A stretch of DNA of 64,000 nucleotides from Parabacteroides merdae ATCC 43184 (GCF_025151215.1 NZ_CP102286.1:3720001-3784000), one strand, 5' to 3'; counted from the stretch's first letter, positions 1 through 8,817 are shown. The notes: generated by a model from the letters alone, not told the origin. Numbers and translations are program-made.

Positions 1-756
1 CGTAGTTACTAAAATGACCCCATTTGCCCCACGAACACCAAATACGGCTGTTGCAGAAGCATCCTTCAGCACGGTTATATTTTCAATTTCGTTGGGATCA
101 AGACGAAAAAAAGAGCGCTCGACACCATCGACCATAACTAATGGTGCAGCTCTTTTAGCATCAAGGGAACCTATACCACGTACGAATATAGCAGGATCAT
201 CAGCTCCAGGTTGACCGGAATATTGAATAGTTGATAATCCAGGAACTTTACCAGTCAATGCTTGTGCAACATTTGGAACAGGTGATTTCAAAATATCTTT
301 AGTTCCAACGGAAGATACAGCCCCCGTGACTGTAATTTTCTTTTGTGTTCCATATCCAATAATCTGGACTTCGTCCAACATTTCGGAATTCTCATTTAAA
401 GTGATGTTCAGATTGCGATTATTTTTAATCAAGACAATCTGATCCTCATATCCAATATATGAGAACTTGATTTTGATAGAAGTAGACGGCACGTTTAAAG
501 TAAAGTTCCCATTACTGTCTGTCATGGTTCCGATGGTAGTCCCTTCTACAATAACATTGACTCCGGCCATTGGTTCTCCTGACTGGTCTCTGACATTTCC
601 TTTCACAGAAATTGTTTGTTGTGATACATGAGACAAACCAGTTGTTTGTTTTTTAAATGAAGTTGGCATGCTCATTCTTTCCCCAGCCTGTATATTTTGG
701 GCTGTGGCCATTCCGATTAGAATAAGCATAAGACTTCGTGATACAAGTTTTTCCAT
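1..756 (-). CDS. SusC/RagA-family TonB-dependent receptor, N-terminal part (truncated by window edge)
   Basis: Outer-membrane receptor of the kind that pairs with a SusD lipoprotein to import glycans or peptides. The frame is open from an ATG at 756 to the window edge (252 codons). Visible in order: a signal-like N-terminus, a carboxypeptidase-regulatory-like beta domain from about residue 48 (VKGNVRDQSGEPMAGVNV), the link motif EVQIIGYGTQKK, and the start of the plug domain with the SusC hallmark VLKDASATAVFGVRGANGVI. The beta barrel and any SusD partner lie outside the window. The substrate cannot be told. Family assignment is firm; completeness of the gene is unknown. Confidence 0.93.
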   Translation of the reverse strand, partial: MEKLVSRSLMLILIGMATAQNIQAGERMSMPTSFKKQTTGLSHVSQQTISVKGNVRDQSGEPMAGVNVIVEGTTIGTMTDSNGNFTLNVPSTSIKIKFSYIGYEDQIVLIKNNRNLNITLNENSEMLDEVQIIGYGTQKKITVTGAVSSVGTKDILKSPVPNVAQALTGKVPGLSTIQYSGQPGADDPAIFVRGIGSLDAKRAAPLVMVDGVERSFFRLDPNEIENITVLKDASATAVFGVRGANGVILVTT

Positions 757-1610
757 TTATAGATGTTTTATGGTAAAATTTTATGACAAAGTAACATGTT
801 TTAGACATTATGAGAAGATGAAATTTTATTCAAATGTGTTCAAAATCTATTCATGATATTCCATTATATGGTTAAAATTCAAGATTCAGCTATTTCAGAA
901 CCATAAGTTTAACATTATTGATAGAGATATAAATATCTAAAATCCGTCTATTTTTAGAATAACTGTAATAAATCTCATCCGCTGTAAATGAGATGATCTC
1001 CATTTACAGCGTACTTATAGTTTAAACAAACGGTTTATGCTAAAGAACTGATGAATATTATACATAAATATTAGTAAGTCTGAATGAAAAGAAAGCAATA
1101 TCTTTTTCCTCCTTTAGATTGTTTGAAAACTTTATTTTTCAATCTTTGAACTGTTAATTTGTAACTTGTTCGTTAAAAAGAAGATGTGCCTTAGTTTTGA
1201 CACATCCCCTTGCTTTTTCTTTTGTTTTCAGTGATCCGTCTGGAATCTGAATGTTATTTATAACATGACTGATTATCAAATCGATTTTGAGTGTTGCCAT
1301 TTCAATCCACTGATTCCACCTTGTGACAGTTTCCGCATTATACTTGCGGTCTAATCGACAATCCTGTTATCTTTATATGACAAGAAGAAAATATAAGATA
1401 TTATTTGAATAGACGATATAACTTTATAGATGCTAAAGTCGTTGTCGCAACAGAAGAGGATATTGTTGTAACTCCAAAAGCATATGACGGCTTTTAACAA
1501 CCATATGTAGGTCATAATACAGTCCGGGGATTATGCTTTGGTATCCTAAAAGAGGTAAACGTAATCCTTAATTTCTGCTTAATACTTATTTTGTACTTTG
1601 ACTAACAAAC
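757..1610. other. Long intergenic region with one hairpin and a possible coding relic
   Basis: About 850 bases lie between the SusC start and the antiporter stop. I see no intact gene. A stop-to-stop frame at 1381-1497 (+) reads like coding sequence (ends VVVATEEDIVVTPKAYDGF) but has no start codon, and the same frame after its stop also reads protein-like to about 1560. This suggests a decayed gene; I do not recognise it. The SusC promoter should lie in the left part, but no clear -7 box is visible. Confidence 0.3.
980..1011. repeat. Hairpin-forming inverted repeat upstream of the SusC gene
   Basis: CGCTGTAAATG (980-990) and CATTTACAGCG (1001-1011) are perfect 11-base inverted arms. The intervening bases can extend the stem with a single bulge. 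A second overlapping pair, ATCTCAT (972-978) and ATGAGAT (988-994), would form a competing hairpin. It lies about 225 bases upstream of the SusC start; it could be an operator or a relic terminator. Confidence 0.5.
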
Positions 1611-3878
1611 TTAATTGGAACTTGAATCTTCGCTTAATTGGACAATTTGACGATATTCTCCGGCAACCCATACGCTATCGTTTTCCTCGAAAACTGTTTG
1701 GGATGAAAGATTCATTATCGGTCTCCCGTCCCGTTCGATACCCAAGATTAGACATGCGTTCTTTTCCCGAATGCCAGACTGTTGAATTGACTGACCGATC
1801 AACTGAGATCCCGGTTCAATATTGAATTGCTCTATTTTTATATTTTTATTGGTGCTTTGTGTCAACCGATCTCTATGTTCTTTTTCCTGTTTTTGCATTA
1901 TTCCTTGGAAGATATCCAATTCTTCATCTGTTCCAACAATTATGATCTTGTCAAAAGGGTAAAGGCGTTCCTCACCTTTTGGTATATTGATTTGTTGTTC
2001 ACCTCGAATGATAGAAACGACGTTTATTCCATATTGTTGGCGGAAGTTGACCTCTTTCAAACTCCGACCGACAAGGGAAGACGCTTGGTCAACAGTGAAA
2101 TCAATCAAGTGCAAATCATTGAAAGGTAAAGATTCCAGAATTTTGTCGGTCAAAGGGCTTTCAATGTTTGATCCATTTGTTTTCCCGTTGAAATTATCAA
2201 TAAATCTTTTTTCGATTGAGAGAGAACGCTTTTTCAGTTTTTTGGATAAGATAATCATTGCCAATATCAACAGGGTAACAATAAATCCGACACCGGATGC
2301 CACGTTTAATATATGAACTATAACCGGCATTAGGATACTTGCGCAAAGGAGTATCTTTATTGCTATCAGAGAAACCAATGGCCCCCGGTTATATTTGCTG
2401 TCATTCCATAATTTCTGAAATTCAGGAGAATGATTCTTTTTCATAATGATGGCCCAAAGGAAAGGCAATATAACAGCCAGAATAATAGATAAGCTCAATA
2501 AAGCCCCTTTGATTCCAGATATGTTTTCGCGAATAATCGGATTTATATAAGTGAAAAATAGGATGATGCTGAATATTGTCAATACTGTATATAGTATTAC
2601 ATCCAGTAACATAGATTTCAACAACTTATTCCATGTACTTTTATGTTTGACAGTGTTGGACCCGGAAGAATAGCGGTTCAACATTAGTTTTACAGATGAA
2701 GGCAAATGATTTTCGATCAATTGATAGGTCGGAATTGCCAAACGGATCATATAAGGAGTAAGAAATGTTGTAACAACCGATACAGCGACAATAACAGGAT
2801 ACAGATAATCGTCCGTTACTTTCAAGCTAACTCCCAATGAAGCAATAATGAACGCGAATTCACCTACTTGAGTCAGGGAGAATCCTGATTGCAGGGCTAT
2901 CTTCAAAGATTGTCCGGACAAAAGGATGCCAAGGCTTCCGAAAAAGACTTGTCCGACGATTACCAATATGGTTAAGATACAGATTGGGATAAGGTATTCG
3001 ATTAATAAGTCCGGTTGTATCATCATACCTACAGAGACAAAAAATATGGCAGCAAACAGATCTTTTACTGGTTTTACCAGCTTTTCTATCTTTTCGGCCT
3101 CAATAGTTTCCGCTAATAATGATCCCATGACGAAGGCTCCAAGTGCAGAGGAGAATCCAGCTTTAGTCGCAATCATAACCATACCCAGACAGAATCCTAA
3201 TGCTATGATCAATAAGGTTTCGTCGTTAAGAAACGGTTTGACCTTTTTTAGAAAACTTGGAATAAGATAGATTCCGAGTAATGACCAAAATATAAGAAAC
3301 GCTCCTAGCTTTAGAATGCTTTTCAACATTTCCATTCCTTCAACTTGCTGGCTGACTGCTAAAGTCGAAAGCAAGACCATCAGAACAACGGCAACTAAAT
3401 CTTCGACAACTAAAACACCCAATACAACTCCGGTAAATTTTTGCCCTCGAAGTCCCATGTCATCAAATGCCTTGAATACAATTGCCGTGGATGACATAGA
3501 AAGCATACCCCCTAAAAATATGCTGCTTATATGTGAGAAGCCAAGTGCGTTTCCTGCTGCATAGCCTAGAAACATCATTCCGGAAACTATGGTTATAGAT
3601 GCAATAACGGCTGTGCCTCCTACAGTCATCAACTTCTTGAAAGAGAATTCTAACCCCATGGCAAATAAAAGAAATATAACGCCTATGTCTGCCCATATTT
3701 TTATATTGGCAGGATCGGATACTGTTGGTATATAAGGTACGGCAGGTCCGGCAATAATACCGGCAACAATATACCCCAAAACGACAGGTTGTTTCAACCA
3801 TTTAAAAACCAATGTAATTATTCCCGCAGCAATTAATATAACTGCCAGGTCGGAAATTAGAGGTGCAATTTCAGACAT
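1611..3878 (-). CDS. CPA2-family monovalent cation:proton antiporter (Kef-like) with two TrkA-C domains
   Basis: Inner-membrane exchanger, probably K+/H+ or Na+/H+. The N-terminal half (about residues 5-390) is a multi-pass Na_H_Exchanger domain with typical stretches such as ADIGVIFLLFAMGLEFSFKKL. A further four or so membrane segments lie at about 420-570. The cytoplasmic tail carries two consecutive TrkA-C/RCK-C-like domains (about 600-670 and 685-750), the second ending in a VWVAGEY-type strand. No Rossmann TrkA-N domain is seen, so it differs from E. coli KefB/KefC and resembles the 750-residue Bacteroidales antiporters. It is a single-gene unit. Ion specificity is not readable from sequence. 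Confidence 0.92.
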   Translation of the reverse strand: MSEIAPLISDLAVILIAAGIITLVFKWLKQPVVLGYIVAGIIAGPAVPYIPTVSDPANIKIWADIGVIFLLFAMGLEFSFKKLMTVGGTAVIASITIVSGMMFLGYAAGNALGFSHISSIFLGGMLSMSSTAIVFKAFDDMGLRGQKFTGVVLGVLVVEDLVAVVLMVLLSTLAVSQQVEGMEMLKSILKLGAFLIFWSLLGIYLIPSFLKKVKPFLNDETLLIIALGFCLGMVMIATKAGFSSALGAFVMGSLLAETIEAEKIEKLVKPVKDLFAAIFFVSVGMMIQPDLLIEYLIPICILTILVIVGQVFFGSLGILLSGQSLKIALQSGFSLTQVGEFAFIIASLGVSLKVTDDYLYPVIVAVSVVTTFLTPYMIRLAIPTYQLIENHLPSSVKLMLNRYSSGSNTVKHKSTWNKLLKSMLLDVILYTVLTIFSIILFFTYINPIIRENISGIKGALLSLSIILAVILPFLWAIIMKKNHSPEFQKLWNDSKYNRGPLVSLIAIKILLCASILMPVIVHILNVASGVGFIVTLLILAMIILSKKLKKRSLSIEKRFIDNFNGKTNGSNIESPLTDKILESLPFNDLHLIDFTVDQASSLVGRSLKEVNFRQQYGINVVSIIRGEQQINIPKGEERLYPFDKIIIVGTDEELDIFQGIMQKQEKEHRDRLTQSTNKNIKIEQFNIEPGSQLIGQSIQQSGIREKNACLILGIERDGRPIMNLSSQTVFEENDSVWVAGEYRQIVQLSEDSSSN

Positions 3879-4195
3879 GTTATTTATTATTATGTGCTTG
3901 CAAATTTACATATTAACTTAAAACTTTGTTGGAACAAAATAAAATACTCTTGTTCTAAAATCATAATATAACGTAAGTTCGAAACAAGCATAAATATCGT
4001 CTGTTTCAAGCATTATTACAAGTAGTATGTCTGCAAACGTCTGAAGCACTTATTGTTACGGAGCGTTTGCTGGGTACGGAGACTTATGTCAAGTAGATGG
4101 CAGGTTTCTTGGCAGTCTACCCATTCCCCCCATTTTTTCATCGTACATTTTGCAGATAGGATTAAAAAATAATAATGCAATAAAGATATATGTAT

Positions 4196-4203
4196 TATAT
4201 TTG
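4196..4203 (+). promoter_or_regulatory. Candidate -7 box (TATATTTG) for the NlpE-like lipoprotein gene
   Basis: TATATTTG matches the Bacteroidota -7 consensus TAnnTTTG. No clear -33 TTTG partner is seen. Transcription would start at about 4210, within the left arm of the inverted repeat. Confidence 0.4.
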
Positions 4204-4207
4204 TGGC

Positions 4208-4255
4208 AATCAGTTAAACAGTATTTGAATGTATCCAAATACTGTTTAACTGATT
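4208..4255. repeat. Perfect 20-bp inverted repeat with 8-nt loop
   Basis: AATCAGTTAAACAGTATTTG (4208-4227) is followed after 8 bases by its exact reverse complement (4236-4255). No T-tract follows on either strand, so it is not a normal intrinsic terminator. It sits between a -7 box and the start codon at 4332, fitting an operator or a stable 5' UTR hairpin. Confidence 0.85.
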
Positions 4256-4331
4256 CTATATTAGAGAAAAGTCGAAAAAATGAGATATGATACAGATATA
4301 TTGATAATAACTAAAAAAGAAAGGATTTTTT

Positions 4332-4763
4332 ATGAAAATGATTTTTTTATGGGCTATATTTGGGGTTGTCATGATCAGTTGTAATTCTTCTCAGAAGAAT
4401 AATGCCCCAATTAAGAACCGCGAAATAAAAACAGAAAGCCAAGCCCATACTTCTAATTTATTTGGAACTTATGAGGGAACTCTTCCTGCAGCAGATTGTG
4501 AAGGCATAAAAACGATATTAGTTATAAATGAAGATAAAACCTATACCTTGAAGAGCGAATACATAGGGAGGGAAGATGCAACATTTGAAACTAGTGGTAT
4601 ATATCATATAATAGGGGATTCAATAATGGAATTAGTCACTCCTTCTTCAGGAGAAAAGACCTATTATAGAATGCTAAATAATAGACAAGTAATGCTGTCC
4701 GATAAAGAAGGAACCATTAGTCAAAGTCTTTTGGCTGAGCATTATATTTTAAATAAAAAATAA
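4332..4763 (+). CDS. NlpE N-terminal-domain-like lipoprotein
   Basis: Small predicted lipoprotein (143 residues). The N-terminus is a lipoprotein signal ending MISC with Cys17 as the lipidation site. After a short polar linker, residues about 43-140 resemble the NlpE N-terminal beta domain, with the family-like stretch GTYEGTLPAADCEGIKT and the later YTLKSEYIG. In E. coli NlpE signals copper or surface-contact stress; here the CxxC pair of that protein is not evident, so a copper role is not supported. It is likely a monocistronic gene. Another small beta-barrel lipoprotein family remains possible. Confidence 0.75.
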   Translation: MKMIFLWAIFGVVMISCNSSQKNNAPIKNREIKTESQAHTSNLFGTYEGTLPAADCEGIKTILVINEDKTYTLKSEYIGREDATFETSGIYHIIGDSIMELVTPSSGEKTYYRMLNNRQVMLSDKEGTISQSLLAEHYILNKK

Positions 4764-4889
4764 CAGCCTATTCTCTTTGTTATTCTCTAAACAAGACGGA
4801 AAGTAAGACAAGAACTGCATTGGACAAATAGAATAAATGAAAAGTGAGAACAAATGCCCTGTTAATATGCTCTCTAATCTCAAGTGCAA

Positions 4890-5136
4890 TCATTTCATGG
4901 GATGATTGTACTTGAGACGGGCGATTTCAAATGTGGTCCGTTTGTCCTTCAGCCTTTGTCGGATCGAGAATTTGCTTCTTATCCCTTTCATTTCTTCGGA
5001 AACGGTCTGGTCCAAAATCCTCGTGTATATTTTGTTGTCCTGATGTCTGTATGTCCGAGCATTTTCACAACAGATTCCATTGAAATCCTGTTGGCTAGCG
5101 CGACGGTGGCGAATGTATGTCTAGCCATAAAATGAT
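4890..5136 (-). pseudogene. Tyrosine recombinase (integrase) C-terminal remnant, frameshifted
   Basis: On the minus strand the sequence reads HHFMARHTFATVALANRI, then SMESVVKMLGHTDIRTTK, the C-terminal catalytic box of Bacteroidetes tyrosine recombinases (Arg-His, Gly-His). A frameshift follows at about 5020; in the next frame the text continues TRILDQTVSEEMKGIRSKFS and ends at a stop at 4890. An in-frame stop precedes the motif and no N-terminal half is present. The relic lies directly downstream of tRNA-Lys, the usual kind of attachment site, and is probably what is left of an excised or decayed element. Confidence 0.8.
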
Positions 5137-5160
5137 GTTACAAAATTAATTTCGAACTAT

Positions 5161-5196
5161 GTAAAAAAAGAAAAGGTCTTCAAGACTGAAGACCTT
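5161..5196 (-). terminator. Intrinsic terminator of tRNA-Lys
   Basis: AAGGTCTTCA (5173-5182) and TGAAGACCTT (5187-5196) form a 10-bp stem with a 4-base loop. On the minus strand it is followed by TTCTTTTTTTAC. It begins four bases after the tRNA CCA end. Confidence 0.9.
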
Positions 5197-5199
5197 CTT

Positions 5200-5275
5200 T
5201 GGTGATCCGCCTGGGGTTCGAACCCAGGACCCCATCCTTAAAAGGGATGTGCTCTACCTGCTGAGCTAGCGAATC
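5200..5275 (-). tRNA. tRNA-Lys (anticodon TTT)
   Basis: The minus strand folds as a tRNA. Acceptor arms GATTCGC / GCGGATC pair fully (one G-U), the D-arm begins TAGCTCAG, the anticodon loop is CTTTTAA giving TTT, and the T-arm is CTGGG-TTCGAAC-CCCAG. Discriminator A and an encoded CCA (5200-5202) follow. Length 76 with CCA. Confidence 0.95.
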
Positions 5276-5305
5276 ATTCTGTGCGTTACTTCTGTAATGC
5301 GGGTG

Positions 5306-5313
5306 CAAAGGTA
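5306..5313 (-). promoter_or_regulatory. -7 box (TACCTTTG) of tRNA-Lys
   Basis: On the minus strand TACCTTTG matches TAnnTTTG and ends about 30 bases before the tRNA 5' end. Confidence 0.6.
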
Positions 5314-5353
5314 GGGCTTTTTTTTATATATGCAATAGCTGATGCAAGTTTTT

Positions 5354-6502
5354 TTATTCTTTTGGGAATGTTTTTTTCTTTTGGACCTTTGACAACTCGT
5401 GCTTCTCTACAAGAGACTGGTCTTCTTCCATAAGTATAAAACGTTTATAATAAGAGAGAAAGAGAGTTGTCAGGGGGAGAGCGATGATTAAGCCGATAAA
5501 ACCTAATAAAGTTCCCCAAATGGATAAAGAAAGAAGGATGATGGCCGGATTCAGTCCCATAGCCTTTCCCATAATGCGGGGAGTGAGATACAAGTCTTGT
5601 ATGCACTGCACGATGCAAAGGACGAGAATTCCCGATCCGAAGATCAGCCAAAAGTTTTCTCCGGTCTCCGCAGCTTTGAGGAGACTCAGCAAGATCATCG
5701 GGATGATACCGATCGTTTGCATATAAGGAATGAGGTTGAGGAAACCGATGAATAGCCCTAGGATAACGGCCAGCGGGAAACCGACGATCTTAAATCCGAT
5801 GGCGAAGAGGATGCCGACACATAAGGCAATCAATGACTGTCCGCGGAAGTAGCGGTTCATACTATATTCGACATCGTCGGCTAACCCTTGGACAAAGGGG
5901 CGGTAACGTTCGGGAATCAGGCGGATCCAACCGTTGACAATCCGTTCATAATCCAACAGGATAAAGATGAAGTAAAGGAAGATTACAAACACGATCGTAA
6001 TACTGAACAGAATGGAGAAAGTATTAGTCAGTACGATCCACATTTTGGGAGCGATCTGTTTGACCGCCTTTTCTATGTTCTCTTTGCTCAGGAGCTGTGC
6101 CAACTGGTCCGGGTCGATATTCTTTTCCAGATACTCTGCCCATGACTGCGGAATCATCGGGATATGTCCGTAGCCGCTGTTATGTTCCTGCATCAGTTCC
6201 AAAGTCCGGTTGAACTCCTGGGTGACAGAGGGGACGATCACGACACCCACCAGCGAGATCACCAGAAGGGTAGACACGAGAACGGCCAGGATAGACAGCA
6301 AACGACTTTTCAGCTTGACTTTATACTGGAAGAACTTGACGAACGGCTGCATCATATAAGCCAGCAGCCAGGCAATCAGGAATGGTAACAAAGCATTTCG
6401 CAGGACGGCGATCAGATAGATAATACCACTGATAACAGCCAGGCCGAACAGAATACGTGCCACCCTGTCGAATGTGAACGGTTTATCAAACAATGGGTTC
6501 AT
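5354..6502 (-). CDS. AI-2E transporter family (PerM-like) permease
   Basis: Integral inner-membrane protein of 382 residues. Hydrophobic segments occur at about 15-50, 65-90, 150-185 and a cluster from 215 to 350, the pattern of the AI-2E/UPF0118 family. Family-typical text includes FVQGLADDVEYSMNRYFRGQ and the C-terminal GLNPAIILLSLSIWGTLLGF. Members export diverse solutes (one is linked to autoinducer-2, others to Na+/H+ exchange), so substrate is open. It faces the DD-peptidase gene across a short promoter region with two palindromes. Confidence 0.93.
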   Translation of the reverse strand: MNPLFDKPFTFDRVARILFGLAVISGIIYLIAVLRNALLPFLIAWLLAYMMQPFVKFFQYKVKLKSRLLSILAVLVSTLLVISLVGVVIVPSVTQEFNRTLELMQEHNSGYGHIPMIPQSWAEYLEKNIDPDQLAQLLSKENIEKAVKQIAPKMWIVLTNTFSILFSITIVFVIFLYFIFILLDYERIVNGWIRLIPERYRPFVQGLADDVEYSMNRYFRGQSLIALCVGILFAIGFKIVGFPLAVILGLFIGFLNLIPYMQTIGIIPMILLSLLKAAETGENFWLIFGSGILVLCIVQCIQDLYLTPRIMGKAMGLNPAIILLSLSIWGTLLGFIGLIIALPLTTLFLSYYKRFILMEEDQSLVEKHELSKVQKKKTFPKE

Positions 6503-6511
6503 ATTAAATTC

Positions 6512-6533
6512 TTATCTTTGCAGGCAAAGATAA
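6512..6533. promoter_or_regulatory. Palindrome with inward TATCTTTG boxes (first copy)
   Basis: TTATCTTTGC (6512-6521), two bases, then GCAAAGATAA (6524-6533): a near-continuous palindrome. Its minus-strand TATCTTTG fits a -7 box placed 23-30 bases upstream of the permease start. Confidence 0.6.
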
Positions 6534-6544
6534 TGCAAACCGAC

Positions 6545-6571
6545 TTATCTTTGCCTTTATGGCAAAGATAA
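6545..6571. promoter_or_regulatory. Palindrome with TATCTTTG boxes (second copy)
   Basis: TTATCTTTGCC (6545-6555), five bases, then GGCAAAGATAA (6561-6571). The plus-strand TATCTTTG (6546-6553) fits a -7 box for the DD-peptidase gene at 6592. It shares its arm sequence with the first copy, so the two may be paired operator/promoter units. Confidence 0.6.
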
Positions 6572-6591
6572 AATAAAGTTGAATAGAAAGG

Positions 6592-8049
6592 ATGATACGA
6601 AACAAAATAGTACTGCTTTGCCTGTTGATTTGCCTTCATTTGCTTGCCGGTGCACAGACTCCCGCCCCCGTCAAATGGTTATTGCAGGCCCCTTATATGC
6701 GGGGAGCCTCTTTTTCTCTGGTAGTGAAAGATGTGCAGGAGGGAAGAACGGTCTACAGTTATGATACGGACCGGCTGCAATCGCCCGCTTCGGTGTTGAA
6801 GACGGTAGCCACGGCGACAGCGCTTGAGATATTGGGAGAAGACTATCGCTATCCGACCACGTTGGAATATGACGGAATACTGGAAAACGGCACGTTGGAG
6901 GGAAACCTCTATATAAAAGGAAGCGGTGATCCCTCCTTGGGCTCTTCGCATTTCGCACCGGGGCAGAACAAGTTTTTGTCAACCTGGATAGCTGCTTTGC
7001 AGAAAGCCGGCATCAAGCATATAACAGGATCGGTCATATCGGACGAAAGCATTTTCGACACCGAAGGCGTCTCTATTAAATGGCTCCGGGAAGATATGGG
7101 AAATTATTATGCCCCCGGAAGTTATGGTATTTCCATCTTCGACAATATGTATAAGTTATCCTTGCAGACTGGGGCTGCCGGGACGCGGCCGGTCTTGAAG
7201 GGGACAGAGCCGGATATCCCTTTTATCCGGTTTAAGAACTACCTGAAAGCCGCTCCGGTTTCTTCGGACAGCGCTTATATTATCGGTGCTCCGCTCGATG
7301 ACGTGCGCTACTTGTATGGTGTCCTGCCTGCGAACCGGGAGGCGTATGTCTTGAAAGGAGATATCCCCGATCCTGCCTTATATTTGGCACGCTATCTGAC
7401 GGACCAGCTTCAGCAGAAGGGAATACGGGTGGACGGGTCCCCTTCCTGCTACCGTATCGAGGTGGAGGAAAACCGGTGGAAGAAGGGAGAGAGGAAAGAG
7501 ATTGTCACGACCTATTCGCCCACGCTGCGGGAGATAGCAAGCGTATGCAACCATGTCAGCCATAACCTATATGCGGATGCTTTGGTCAAAACGGTCGGAT
7601 TGCAATACAAACCGCGAAGGAACGAGATGATCTCCTCGTTCGGTCGTGGTGTGCAGGTCGTGAAAGAATATTGGGAGAAGAAAGGTTTGGATGTCTTTCC
7701 GCTCCGGATGAACGACGGCAGCGGCTTGGCTCCGGCAGATAAGGTGTCGGCCGGATTTATGGGAGAGCTGTTGGTCTATATGGCGACGGAATCTGCTGTT
7801 TCGGATGCTTTCATAGCCTCTTTACCACAAGCCGGGATAGAGGGATCAGTGCGCAATTTCTTGAAAGGATCGAAGTTGCAGGGAAAAGCCCGCCTGAAAA
7901 GCGGGGGTATTACGGGTGTCAGGAGCTATGCCGGCTATATCACGAAAGATGGAAAGACGTATGCGGTAGCCGTTTTCTCGAATAACTATTCTTGCCCGAT
8001 GAGCCGGATGACTAGGGCTTTGGAAAAGTTGCTGTTACAACTTTTTTAA
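6592..8049 (+). CDS. dacB: D-alanyl-D-alanine carboxypeptidase/endopeptidase, PBP4 type (peptidase S13)
   Basis: Periplasmic penicillin-binding protein that trims or cleaves peptide cross-links in peptidoglycan. A signal peptide spans residues 1-21 (ends LLAGAQ). The three active-site motifs are present: SVLK at 67-70, SHN at about residue 320, and a KSG motif near residue 440 (LKSGGITGVRSYAGY). Length 485 is normal for S13. The gene is preceded by a palindromic -7 box and is divergent from the AI-2E-family permease. Family assignment is secure; whether the main activity is DD-carboxypeptidase or endopeptidase is not. Confidence 0.95.
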   Translation: MIRNKIVLLCLLICLHLLAGAQTPAPVKWLLQAPYMRGASFSLVVKDVQEGRTVYSYDTDRLQSPASVLKTVATATALEILGEDYRYPTTLEYDGILENGTLEGNLYIKGSGDPSLGSSHFAPGQNKFLSTWIAALQKAGIKHITGSVISDESIFDTEGVSIKWLREDMGNYYAPGSYGISIFDNMYKLSLQTGAAGTRPVLKGTEPDIPFIRFKNYLKAAPVSSDSAYIIGAPLDDVRYLYGVLPANREAYVLKGDIPDPALYLARYLTDQLQQKGIRVDGSPSCYRIEVEENRWKKGERKEIVTTYSPTLREIASVCNHVSHNLYADALVKTVGLQYKPRRNEMISSFGRGVQVVKEYWEKKGLDVFPLRMNDGSGLAPADKVSAGFMGELLVYMATESAVSDAFIASLPQAGIEGSVRNFLKGSKLQGKARLKSGGITGVRSYAGYITKDGKTYAVAVFSNNYSCPMSRMTRALEKLLLQLF

Positions 8050-8112
8050 TTAATTGAGAATTGGGCTACGCCGTATCATTTTAACAAAGTTAATTGTCCA
8101 TTGTCAATTGAA
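8050..8112. repeat. AATTGTCAATT-type short repeat tract
   Basis: The 3' gap between two convergent genes contains runs such as AATTGTCCATTGTCAATTG (8092-8110). The tract supplies the stop codon and last residues of the LytTR regulator. The same kind of tract recurs at 19008-19113 and 40910-40950. Confidence 0.6.
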
Positions 8113-8817
8113 ATTGAGTGACCGTTGCGCCAGAAATTCGACAAGCCTCGGTTTGTAGTTGTCGGAGATCGGGATATATTCTTTTCCGAACACGATCCGG
8201 TTCCGTTCGATCACCTTGATCTTTTCAGGCTGTACGATAAAGGAACGGTGTACGCGGATAAAGCGGCTTGCCGGCAGCATCTCTTCCAGCGACTTCATGC
8301 TCATCAGTGAAAGGATGGGATGCGGTTCATCCTCGATAAAAATTTTGACATAGTCTTTCAGCCCTTCGATATAGAGTATTTTGCGCAGTTCGACCTGTAC
8401 CTGCTTATACTCAGTCTTGATGAAGATCGACTCGATCTCTGCCGCAGGCGCTTGCATATGCTCGTACCATTGCAACGCCTTGTTGGCCGCCTTGAGGAAA
8501 TCCGGATAACTGATCGGTTTCAGCAGATAGTCGAGGGCATTCACCTTGTAGCTGTCGAGGGCATACTGTTCGAAAGCCGTCGTAAAGATGATGCGGGTAT
8601 CCGCCTCCAGTATCCGAGAAAATTCCATGCCGCTCAGTTCCGGCATCTGGATATCGAGGAAAAGCAGCTCTACCGGCTGGGCGCTCAATACGGGCAAAGC
8701 CTCGAGAGCACTGTTGAACTTTGCCGTGAGGCGGAGGAACGGAGTCTTGTTCACATAACTTTCCAGCAGACTGATGGCCAGTGGTTCATCATCGATGATT
8801 GCACATGTTAACGTCAT
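8104..8817 (-). CDS. LytTR-family response regulator
   Basis: Cytoplasmic DNA-binding regulator, 237 residues from the ATG at 8817. An upstream in-frame ATG at 8844 would add nine residues, but MTLTCAIIDDEP is the normal family start. The receiver domain (about 1-120) has the acidic pair D9-D10, the phospho-acceptor D55 (LLFLDIQMPELSG) and the conserved Lys in LLKPIS. The LytTR DNA-binding domain follows (about 135-235, with FIRVHRSFIVQPEKI). It lies 43 bases downstream of its cognate kinase gene and behind an efflux operon that it may control. Confidence 0.95.
   Translation of the reverse strand: MTLTCAIIDDEPLAISLLESYVNKTPFLRLTAKFNSALEALPVLSAQPVELLFLDIQMPELSGMEFSRILEADTRIIFTTAFEQYALDSYKVNALDYLLKPISYPDFLKAANKALQWYEHMQAPAAEIESIFIKTEYKQVQVELRKILYIEGLKDYVKIFIEDEPHPILSLMSMKSLEEMLPASRFIRVHRSFIVQPEKIKVIERNRIVFGKEYIPISDNYKPRLVEFLAQRSLNFN

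Larger units (their letters stand above)
3879..4331. other. Divergent intergenic region between antiporter and lipoprotein
   Basis: About 450 bases. The right part carries the likely promoter and the 20-base inverted repeat described separately. In the left part I see only a loose pair GCAAACG / CGTTTGC around 4030-4072 and no reading frame worth calling. Confidence 0.4.

Noticed and set aside
4884..5135. 83-codon plus-strand ORF
   Set aside because: It is antisense to the integrase remnant, whose minus-strand reading has clear recombinase motifs.
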